A stretch of DNA of 5,339 bases. Origin: Bacillota bacterium (GTDB lineage: Bacteria; Bacillota; Clostridia; Christensenellales; UBA1242). A program made the translations under genes and the position numbers. Below are positions 1 to 5,196 of this stretch, piece after piece. Positions within the stretch are counted from its first letter, which is position 1. Every line of letters begins with the position of its first letter. The notes beneath the pieces are model-generated. The model was not told the origin of the DNA. It was given only the letters and a program-made list of their open reading frames with translations, and searched no databases. The stretch spans positions 1 through 5,339 of the forward strand of contig WQSK01000066.1 in assembly GCA_009787915.1 (NCBI GenBank), given 5' to 3'.

Positions 1-957
1 TCGGGGAAAACACTTATGGCGCGAACGCTCGCACGTATCTTAGATGTTCCGTTTGCGGTTGCGGATGCGACGGCGCTTACCGAAGCAGGTTACGTTGGTG
101 AAGATGTCGAAAACATTCTTTTGAAACTTTTGCAGGCCGCAGATTTTGACGTTAAACGTGCCGAGCGCGGAATCATCTATATCGACGAAATTGACAAAAT
201 TGCAAAGAAAGGCGAGAATCGTTCTATTACTCGTGACGTGAGTGGCGAAGGTGTTCAACAGGCGTTGCTTAAAATTATCGAAGGTACTGTTGCAAGTGTA
301 CCTCCGCAAGGCGGGCGCAAACACCCGAACCAAGAATGTATCCAATTGAATACACAAAACATTTTGTTCATTGTTGGAGGGGCTTTTGTTGGTCTTGACA
401 AAATTGTTGCGCACAGAAAAAATGCGTGCAGTCTTGGCTTTGGTGCCGAGTTAAAACCAAAAGCCGAAGAATCAAACGAGATTGAGGACATCCACACTGT
501 GTCGCCGATTGACCTTGTAAAATACGGAATTATCCCAGAGTTTGTTGGGCGTATCCCTGTGATTGTTGGCTTGCACGCGCTTGACCGTGCGGCGTTGGTA
601 AAAATTCTTACTAAACCAAAAAATGCGCTGATTAAGCAATACAAAAAAATGTTTGCCCTTGACAACATCGAGTTGGACTTTGATGACGCAAGTATCGAAA
701 CCGTTGCGGATTTGGCTCTTGAACTGAAAACTGGGGCCAGGGCACTTAGGTCGATTTTAGAAGATTGTATGCTTGACATTATGTACGAAACACCAAGCGA
801 AAAAAACGTGAGCAAAGTTTTTATCGACAAAGACGTTATCAGCAAAAGTAAAAAAGCAAAATTCGAATACATGAAACCGCAAAAAAAAGTGACCGAAACG
901 ACGACTACGACTGTGAAGGCAACAACGATTAAGCAAAAAAGCGTTGCGTCGAACTAA
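1..957 (+). CDS. clpX: ClpX, ATP-dependent Clp protease ATP-binding subunit (5' end missing)
   Basis: This is the AAA+ unfoldase that recognises tagged substrates, unfolds them using ATP and threads them into the ClpP peptidase in the cytoplasm. The window opens inside Walker A (SGKTLMA in frame 1, residues 1-7 of the fragment), so the N-terminal zinc-binding domain and the start codon lie outside. Visible hallmarks are the GYVGEDVEN pore-1 loop (about residues 30-38), Walker B IIYIDEIDK (58-66), the substrate-gripping RKH motif (106-108), SITRDVSGEGVQQALLK, GGAFVGLD, IPEFVGRIPV, and the sensor-2 motif GARALRSI (about 245-252). The ClpP-docking loop reads LGF where E. coli ClpX has IGF, a conservative change. 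The protein ends in a Thr- and Lys-rich tail (ETTTTTVKATT) after the conserved FEYMKP region; such tails vary in the family. The stop TAA is at 955-957, 47 bases before the proposed start of the next gene. No U-tract terminator follows. Identity is near certain from continuous similarity to known ClpX. Confidence 0.97.
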   Translation, partial: SGKTLMARTLARILDVPFAVADATALTEAGYVGEDVENILLKLLQAADFDVKRAERGIIYIDEIDKIAKKGENRSITRDVSGEGVQQALLKIIEGTVASVPPQGGRKHPNQECIQLNTQNILFIVGGAFVGLDKIVAHRKNACSLGFGAELKPKAEESNEIEDIHTVSPIDLVKYGIIPEFVGRIPVIVGLHALDRAALVKILTKPKNALIKQYKKMFALDNIELDFDDASIETVADLALELKTGARALRSILEDCMLDIMYETPSEKNVSKVFIDKDVISKSKKAKFEYMKPQKKVTETTTTTVKATTIKQKSVASN

Positions 958-971
958 CGCAAGAAAAGTTC

Positions 972-999
972 TTGACTTGACCAAATTTTATGGTACATT
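972..999 (+). promoter_or_regulatory. Candidate sigma-70-type promoter with extended -10 for the XRE gene
   Basis: TTGACT (972-977) is followed after 16 bases by TACATT (994-999), with an upstream TG at 991-992 that fits the TGn extended -10 pattern. The -10 box ends 5 bases before the GTG at 1005. An ATG at 990 falls inside this promoter and would not be in its transcript. The assignment rests on consensus match only; the -10 matches TATAAT at 4 of 6 positions. Confidence 0.5.
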
Positions 1000-1004
1000 G
1001 TTGT

Positions 1005-1817
1005 GTGACCTACTTAAATAGTAATCTTATTTTGTTGCGAAAATCGAAAGGTTTGGAAATTTCGGATATTGCAACTTTGTTTTCTATTGATATTGAAACT
1101 ATCAAGAAGTGGGAGTTTGGTATGCAATCTCCTTCGTTGAATGAACTTGAAAAACTCGCGAGTTTTTATGGTATAACTCCATCCGATTTATTTATACCTA
1201 TTAATATCCCAAAAACAGTAAAGCAAAAACAAGTCCATGCAATCACAACCGAATCACCAAGGGCGCAAGAACCAAAATGGCGATTTTGGACATGGTTTTC
1301 TTTGACGATTGTTTCAATCGTTTTAATGTCCGTAACTTTAGGACTTTTTGCAATTAATATTTATGATGTTTTTATTGGAATTAATACCGCACCTTTTTCT
1401 CATTATGGATTCTCAGGACAATGGATATTTGAAAGAGAGTACCTATCAAACTTTGACTTGATTCGTGAGCAAAGTCCAATACACATATTGTTACTAATCG
1501 TACTTTTACTGATGTTTGTATGGACAATAATATCATTTATTTTACACATAGTTGGACGATTTACAGGGAACACATATAGATTTATCAACCAAAATGTTTC
1601 AAAAACTCTGGATTTAACAAGTGGCCTTCTATTGGTTGTGATATGGTTTACTGCTGTGTATGGATATCTTGGTATTGACTACATCCCAGATTTGTTTAAT
1701 GTAAATGTGATGGCATTGGGCATTACACACTTCCTTTCCGCGTTCATTATGTTATTAGTTGCCGTAAAGATTCTTGCAGGCGCAATGTTGCTATGGCGCG
1801 ACACTAAAATAGATTAA
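1005..1817 (+). CDS. XRE-family helix-turn-helix protein with C-terminal four-segment membrane domain
   Basis: The N-terminal 60 or so residues form a Cro/CI (XRE, HTH_3) DNA-binding domain: LRKSKGLEISDIATLFSI, then the recognition-helix region ETIKKWEFGMQSPSL and ELEKLASFYGITPSDLF. A polar linker of about 30 residues leads to four hydrophobic stretches, starting near WRFWTWFSLTIVSIVLMSV, IHILLLIVLLLMFVWTIISF, SGLLLVVIWFTAVYGYLG and LSAFIMLLVAVKILAGAMLL. It is therefore probably a membrane-anchored regulator; ligand and target genes cannot be told from sequence. The GTG start at 1005 is preferred because the HTH begins about 7 residues later, as is usual, and because the promoter at 972-999 excludes the longer ATG start at 990 (5 extra residues, MVHCC). 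Neither start has a Shine-Dalgarno sequence. The gene is more AT-rich than its neighbours (16 of 60 G+C at 1501-1560, against 36 of 60 at 2581-2640 in rpsB) and uses TTA and ATA codons freely, which hints at transfer or relaxed selection. Domain call is firm, function is open. Confidence 0.88.
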   Translation: MTYLNSNLILLRKSKGLEISDIATLFSIDIETIKKWEFGMQSPSLNELEKLASFYGITPSDLFIPINIPKTVKQKQVHAITTESPRAQEPKWRFWTWFSLTIVSIVLMSVTLGLFAINIYDVFIGINTAPFSHYGFSGQWIFEREYLSNFDLIREQSPIHILLLIVLLLMFVWTIISFILHIVGRFTGNTYRFINQNVSKTLDLTSGLLLVVIWFTAVYGYLGIDYIPDLFNVNVMALGITHFLSAFIMLLVAVKILAGAMLLWRDTKID

Positions 1818-1830
1818 CTTTAAAAAGTAC

Positions 1831-1859
1831 TTGCATTGTAAAACAATGGGGTGTATAGT
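1831..1859 (+). promoter_or_regulatory. rpsB-tsf promoter (sigma-70 type)
   Basis: TTGCAT (1831-1836) and TATAGT (1854-1859) are separated by exactly 17 bases, the optimal spacing; the -10 matches consensus at 5 of 6 positions and the -35 at 4 of 6. Transcription would start near 1866, giving a leader of about 70 bases before the rpsB ATG. It is the best promoter match in the window and fits a highly expressed ribosomal operon. It lies just after the stop of the XRE gene, so rpsB is not dependent on that gene's transcript. Confidence 0.72.
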
Positions 1860-1875
1860 TAAATTACGAAATTTA

Positions 1876-1923
1876 CCCGATGGTTAAACTCTGTCCGCAA
1901 CGCGGTCGACCATACGGGGCAGA
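1876..1923 (+). promoter_or_regulatory. Structured 5' leader of rpsB, possible autoregulatory element
   Basis: CCCGATGGT (1876-1884) can pair with ACCAT (1909-1913) plus CGGG (1915-1918), a 9-bp helix with a single bulged A at 1914. Inside it sits a small hairpin CCGC (1895-1898), loop AAC, GCGG (1902-1905). A competing 7-bp helix joins TCTGTCC (1890-1896) to GGGCAGA (1917-1923), which ends 4 bases before the ribosome binding site. The two long helices share bases and cannot coexist. Autogenous control of rpsB by S2 binding to its leader is known in some bacteria; that this leader does the same is inference. I do not recognise it as a described RNA family. Confidence 0.42.
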
Positions 1924-1927
1924 CAAC

Positions 1928-1933
1928 GGAGGT
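1928..1933 (+). promoter_or_regulatory. rpsB ribosome binding site
   Basis: GGAGGT is a six-base match to the anti-Shine-Dalgarno sequence, 4 bases before the ATG at 1938. It fixes the rpsB start and lies directly downstream of the leader helices, so their folding could affect its access. Confidence 0.85.
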
Positions 1934-1937
1934 AAAA

Positions 1938-2807
1938 ATGTCAGTAATTTCAATGAAACAACTACTTGAAGCAGGGGTGCATTTCGGACACCAAACCAGT
2001 CGCTGGAATCCAAAAATGAAACCGTATATCTTTACAGAGCGTAACGGTGTGCATATTTTGAACTTGGAGCAAAGCACTGTGCTTATCGACAAGGCGTATG
2101 ACTACATCCGCAACGCGGTCAAAGAAGGTAAAAAAATTCTTTTCGTCGGAACAAAAAAACAAGCCGAAGAAGCAATCAAGGCCGAGGCTACACGTTGCGG
2201 TATGTTCTATGTGAACTCACGTTGGTTGGGTGGGACACTTACGAATTTTGAAACAATCCGTAGCCGTGTCGAGCGCATGGAAAAAATCTATAACATGGAA
2301 AAGGTCGGCGAGTTTGCGTACTTGCCAAAAAAAGAAGTAATCAAATTGATGGACGAACGCGACAAGTTGGAAAAGAACTTGCGCGGTATTGCTGCGATGA
2401 CGGCCCTCCCAAGCGTGATGGTTGTGGTTGACAGCAAAAAAGAGCACATCGCAATTGGTGAGGCAAAAAAACTTGGTATACCTGTTGTTGGTATCATTGA
2501 CACAAACTGCGACCCAGACGATGTTAATGTTATTATCCCTGCGAACGACGATGCCGTGCGTAGTATCCAGTTGATTTTGGCCGCGCTTGCCGATGCTGTT
2601 ATCGAGGCCAAAGAGGGTGTTGTTTTGCGCGACTCGAGCGGTGACGACAAAGTTAGTATGTCTGATGCAATGAAGGCTAAGGCGATGCTTGACGCCCAAG
2701 AAGAAAAAGATGAATCGGAAAAACCGAAAGCAGAAAAAGTTAAAAAAGAGCGCAAAGAAACGACTGCCGTTGATAAAATGGGCAGACCGCTTAAATCTGA
2801 AAAATAA
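1938..2807 (+). CDS. rpsB: 30S ribosomal protein S2
   Basis: S2 binds late to the back of the small subunit between head and body and is needed, with S1 in many species, for efficient initiation. The 289-residue product shows both family signatures: the N-terminal QLLEAGVHFGH (8-18) and PSVMVVVDSKKEHIAIGEAK (158-177) running on to LGIP. RWNPKMKPYIF, NSRWLGGTLTN and GIPVVGIIDTNCDPD are also typical. The conserved fold ends near residue 227; beyond it is a tail of about 60 residues, rich in Lys and Glu, that makes the protein longer than the usual 230-260. Such charged tails vary between species and are probably flexible. The ATG at 1938 follows a strong GGAGGT and matches the family N-terminus. 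It is the first gene of a two-gene operon with tsf, 29 bases downstream, and is driven by the promoter at 1831-1859 through a structured leader. Confidence 0.98.
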   Translation: MSVISMKQLLEAGVHFGHQTSRWNPKMKPYIFTERNGVHILNLEQSTVLIDKAYDYIRNAVKEGKKILFVGTKKQAEEAIKAEATRCGMFYVNSRWLGGTLTNFETIRSRVERMEKIYNMEKVGEFAYLPKKEVIKLMDERDKLEKNLRGIAAMTALPSVMVVVDSKKEHIAIGEAKKLGIPVVGIIDTNCDPDDVNVIIPANDDAVRSIQLILAALADAVIEAKEGVVLRDSSGDDKVSMSDAMKAKAMLDAQEEKDESEKPKAEKVKKERKETTAVDKMGRPLKSEK

Positions 2808-2823
2808 TTTTAACCATTAAAAA

Positions 2824-2828
2824 AGGAG
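2824..2828 (+). promoter_or_regulatory. tsf ribosome binding site
   Basis: AGGAG lies 8 bases before the ATG at 2837, within the 29-base rpsB-tsf gap. It supports 2837 rather than the in-frame ATG at 2846 as the start. Confidence 0.8.
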
Positions 2829-2836
2829 AAAGAAAA

Positions 2837-3484
2837 ATGGAAATCATGAAATTGAAAGAAGTAACAGGAGCAGGGATTAAAAATTGCAAGGAAGCATTAG
2901 AAGCATGCAAAGGCGACTTTGAAAAAGCGGTTGCATTTTTGCGCGAGAAGGGCAAGGCGTCCTTTGAAAAAAAAGCAGCAACCAGGGAAGCCGCGGATGG
3001 TGCAGTTGGTGTTTATAGTCATTTTGGGAAAATCGGTGTTATGGTTGAAATTAATTGCGAAACCGATTTTGCTGCAAAAACCGAAGATTTCCAAACGCTT
3101 GTTAAAGATGTGGCTATGCAAATTGCTGCTTCAAATCCCCAATATGTTAATGAAACAGAAGTCCCGACAAAAGAATTGGACAAAGAAAGAGAAGTATTGC
3201 GTAAAAAAGCAAAGGCAGAAAAAAAACCTGACAACATTATTGAGAAAATGCTTGAAGGTCAAGTTAAAAAATACTATGCTGACGTTTGTCTTGTTTACCA
3301 GCCTTTTGTTAAAGACCCGTCAAAAACAATTAAAGACGTTGTGACCGAGGTCGGTGCAAAAATTGGTGAGAAGATTTCTATTCGTCGTTTTGTACGTTTT
3401 GAACTTGGTGAAGGTATCGAGAAAAAACAAGAAAACTTTGCTGAAGAAGTTAAAAAAGCAAGCAAAGCAACATCAAAGAAATAA
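2837..3484 (+). CDS. tsf: Elongation factor Ts
   Basis: EF-Ts is the nucleotide exchange factor that releases GDP from EF-Tu in the cytoplasm. The 215-residue product starts with the UBA-like EF-Tu-binding domain (about 4-41: KLKEVTGAGIKNCKEALEAC, then DFEKAVAFLREKG). The core carries EINCETDFAAKTEDF, where the TDF (76-78) is the segment that inserts near the Mg site of EF-Tu. The later region has MLEGQVKKYYADVCLVYQPF (138-157), VKDPSKTI and the closing RRFVRFELGEG (183-193), followed by a Lys-rich tail. It is the short form of EF-Ts, well below the 283 residues of E. coli, and matches lengths common in Clostridia. It shares the rpsB transcript. Downstream there is no pyrH or frr; instead a minus-strand gene meets it tail to tail and overlaps the last 12 bases. 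No intrinsic terminator was seen after the stop. Confidence 0.98.
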   Translation: MEIMKLKEVTGAGIKNCKEALEACKGDFEKAVAFLREKGKASFEKKAATREAADGAVGVYSHFGKIGVMVEINCETDFAAKTEDFQTLVKDVAMQIAASNPQYVNETEVPTKELDKEREVLRKKAKAEKKPDNIIEKMLEGQVKKYYADVCLVYQPFVKDPSKTIKDVVTEVGAKIGEKISIRRFVRFELGEGIEKKQENFAEEVKKASKATSKK

Positions 3485-4357
3485 CAAGTATAGGGGCACG
3501 ATTAGGACTATTGCCAATATTGTGTGCAAAGTTTTGTATGCAAAGTAAAACCATGCGGGCAGTGCAAATGCTCGTGTGAAAACGAAACCTTGTGCCGCAA
3601 TACAAAGACCGCCGAACGACAAAATTGCAACGGTCATGATTGCTAGAGGCAGGCCCGTTGTGACCTCGGATATGCGAAAAATTCCCGTTGTCATCTCGAA
3701 GATGCCCGCAATTGCTGGCACCAGTGATGCTGACCCTATGAAAAATACAATTACAAGACCTGCAACCGCCAAAACCGATGAAACGGCACCATGGAGCGCG
3801 TTTGAAATGGACTCGCCTATATCGGTTTTTTTAGCCTCATTGTTTTGTAAGGTGGGAGTCGCCGTGTTTTGATTTTGAAGCGGCTTAATTACTTTTGAGA
3901 GTCGGAAACAAATCGCCCCTGTTATAAACGCTGCGCCAATGTGCGCAACGTAAATTATCACGCCAAGCATGGGGCTTTTGAACAATGCCACACCTATTAC
4001 TGCAATTGTGAATATTGGGCTCGCGGTTGTAATGAACGGCGAAATGCGTATTGCGGTTGTCCGAGTAATTGTACCATTTTTGTGCATATTGCTAAGTAAT
4101 TTTGCACCCGTTGGAAACCCCGACAATAAACCGAGTACAACGACCATGAAAATATTGACACGGCGGTTGACGTTTAGGTCACGTTGCAGTTCTGTTAACA
4201 AACCTCCGATGAAAAAAAATGGGAATAGCACGGGGATGACGCTTGTGCCCACCAACAAAATTGCGCGGCGGCCGTTATCCAGGAACGCAGTGACGTCCAC
4301 AAATGCCATTACCATGAATGCAATGCACATGAAAACGACGCCAATTTTTACAAGCAT
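3473..4357 (-). CDS. YlbJ-like integral membrane protein (nucleoside-recognition/Gate-type domain)
   Basis: The product (294 residues from the ATG at 4357) is very hydrophobic, with about eight candidate membrane segments, for example residues 3-22, 33-55, 69-86, 113-128, 130-153, 190-215, 235-256 and 275-294. It resembles the sporulation membrane protein YlbJ and relatives: SVIPVLFPFFFIGGLL, then LLSGFPTGAKLL (77-88), a basic NGTITRTTAIR stretch, SPFITTASPIFTIAVIGVAL, and a late FGGLCIAAQG that matches the GG-x-x-x-x-x-Q segment of the family. It is shorter than B. subtilis YlbJ (around 400 residues), mainly through a short central polar loop (155-188). Transport of a nucleoside-like or other small molecule is possible, but no substrate is established. 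Start: a TTG at 4363 in the same frame would add two residues; neither start has a Shine-Dalgarno sequence. The stop TGA (3475-3473) lies inside tsf. Family call is good; the gene symbol is withheld because a sporulation role cannot be shown. Confidence 0.85.
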   Translation of the reverse strand: MLVKIGVVFMCIAFMVMAFVDVTAFLDNGRRAILLVGTSVIPVLFPFFFIGGLLTELQRDLNVNRRVNIFMVVVLGLLSGFPTGAKLLSNMHKNGTITRTTAIRISPFITTASPIFTIAVIGVALFKSPMLGVIIYVAHIGAAFITGAICFRLSKVIKPLQNQNTATPTLQNNEAKKTDIGESISNALHGAVSSVLAVAGLVIVFFIGSASLVPAIAGIFEMTTGIFRISEVTTGLPLAIMTVAILSFGGLCIAAQGFVFTRAFALPAWFYFAYKTLHTILAIVLIVPLYLLFL

Positions 4358-4382
4358 AGACAATATGTATTAAAAAATTGTT

Positions 4383-4411
4383 TTGCTAATTCGCCCTTAA
4401 TATATTATATT
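4383..4411 (+). promoter_or_regulatory. Candidate promoter of the nucleoside phosphorylase gene
   Basis: TTGCTA (4383-4388) and TATATT (4406-4411) are 17 bases apart; the -10 matches consensus at 5 of 6 positions. The -10 ends 5 bases before the ATG at 4417, so transcription would begin at or next to the start codon. A second reading, TTGTTT (4378-4383) with TATATT at 4401-4406, also has 17-base spacing and would leave only about 4 untranslated bases. Either way the leader is almost absent. Confidence 0.5.
4404..4409 (-). promoter_or_regulatory. Candidate -10 box for the YlbJ-like gene
   Basis: On the minus strand, bases 4409-4404 read TATAAT, a perfect -10 consensus, about 46 bases before the ATG at 4357. 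No good -35 is seen at 16-18 bases upstream, so this is only a suggestion. It overlaps the plus-strand -10 at 4406-4411. Confidence 0.3.
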
Positions 4412-4416
4412 GAAGT

Positions 4417-5196
4417 ATGATTAAGAAAGAATTTCCAATCCTTGAATTTGACGGGGTTTCACGACCAGTTGTTGATGTCAAAAAATACCTCCCGCCGTTT
4501 GTTTCTTGTGTTTCCGATATGTGTTTGATTACGTACTTTTCGGATGTTGTTGACAGTTACGAACGCGTTTTCAAAGTCAACCAAGTTTTCAAAATCCGTA
4601 CAGAGGGTGTTCGCCCAAGGGTTTTTTTGATGGAAGCAGGTGCTTTTAAAAAGCCCGTCTATGTGATTCCTGTGCCGATTGGCGCGCCACAGGCCGCACG
4701 TGTGGTCGAAGCCATGGCGGCACTTGGTGTCAAAAAGTTCATGGTTTGCGGAGGGGCAGGAACACTTGACGACAGCATTACTGAGAACAAAATTTTGATT
4801 CCAACCAGCGCGGTTCGCGACGAGGGTACAAGTTATCACTATATGCCGCCAAGTCGCGAAATCGAGTTAAACAAAAAAGTCCTCACGATTATTGAGAAAA
4901 CTTTTTTGCGCGAGAAAATAAATTACCAGCACGTGAAAACCTGGACCACAGATGCAATTTTTCGTGAAACCGCGGATAAGGTGGCACAAAGGAAAACCGA
5001 GGGGTGTAACGTTGTTGAGATGGAGTGCAGTGCATATTATTGTGTGGCGAAACACCTTGGGTTGATGCTTGGGCAGATTTTGTATGCCGCGGACGTCGTT
5101 ATGACGGATGCTTGGGACCACCGCGATTGGCACGACAAATACGATATGCGCGAAAAACTTTTTGAACTCGCGCTTAAATGTTTGCTTGCGTTTTAA
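4417..5196 (+). CDS. Nucleoside phosphorylase (PNP/UDP phosphorylase superfamily, Udp-like)
   Basis: Members of this family split a nucleoside with phosphate into free base and ribose-1-phosphate for cytoplasmic salvage. The 259-residue product shows the family landmarks: PVYVIPVPIGAPQAARVVEA (80-99), the glycine-rich CGGAGTL (111-117), SAVRDEGTSYHYMPPSREIE (131-150), WTTDAIFRET (176-185), and VVEMECSAYYCVAKHLG (199-215), whose E-M-E core contacts the ribose in related enzymes. The RDEGTSYHY and TTDAxxRET pattern is that of the Udp-like branch (COG2820), but whether it prefers uridine or a purine nucleoside cannot be decided from these motifs. Length is normal for the superfamily. The ATG at 4417 has no Shine-Dalgarno sequence and sits 5 bases after a -10 box, suggesting a leaderless mRNA. 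Upstream is the divergent YlbJ-like gene; downstream a minus-strand gene ends inside the stop codon (4-base overlap). No terminator with a U-tract was found. Confidence 0.92.
   Translation: MIKKEFPILEFDGVSRPVVDVKKYLPPFVSCVSDMCLITYFSDVVDSYERVFKVNQVFKIRTEGVRPRVFLMEAGAFKKPVYVIPVPIGAPQAARVVEAMAALGVKKFMVCGGAGTLDDSITENKILIPTSAVRDEGTSYHYMPPSREIELNKKVLTIIEKTFLREKINYQHVKTWTTDAIFRETADKVAQRKTEGCNVVEMECSAYYCVAKHLGLMLGQILYAADVVMTDAWDHRDWHDKYDMREKLFELALKCLLAF

Noticed and set aside
255..872. Long open frame on the minus strand (205 codons) opposite clpX
   Set aside because: It runs entirely antisense to strongly conserved clpX, its peptide is Ser-rich without a recognisable domain, and it has no promoter or ribosome binding site; it is an antisense shadow.
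941..960. Hairpin GCGTTG / TAACGC at the end of clpX, next to an A-run at 935-940
   Set aside because: It would look like a terminator only on the minus strand, where no gene runs; on the plus strand there is no U-tract, so it is not called as the clpX terminator.
990..992. ATG as the start of the XRE gene
   Set aside because: It sits within the proposed promoter, has no Shine-Dalgarno sequence, and adds an atypical MVHCC before the HTH; GTG 1005 is preferred, though without transcript data this is not certain.
2217..2755. Two overlapping minus-strand open frames of about 155-160 codons opposite rpsB
   Set aside because: They lie in different frames within conserved rpsB and have compositions expected from the complement of its codons.
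2919..3344. Plus-strand 141-codon frame inside tsf
   Set aside because: It is a shifted frame of tsf with a Lys/Leu-rich low-complexity product; tsf itself is unmistakable.
3520..3547. Direct repeat of GCAAAGT (in TGTGCAAAGTTTTG and TATGCAAAGTAAAA)
   Set aside because: The repeat is short, lies inside the coding region of the YlbJ-like gene and has no further copies nearby.
3576..4373. Plus-strand open frames of 98 and 134 codons across the YlbJ-like gene
   Set aside because: Their products are Thr/Ile/Met-rich complements of the hydrophobic minus-strand protein, which has clear family motifs.
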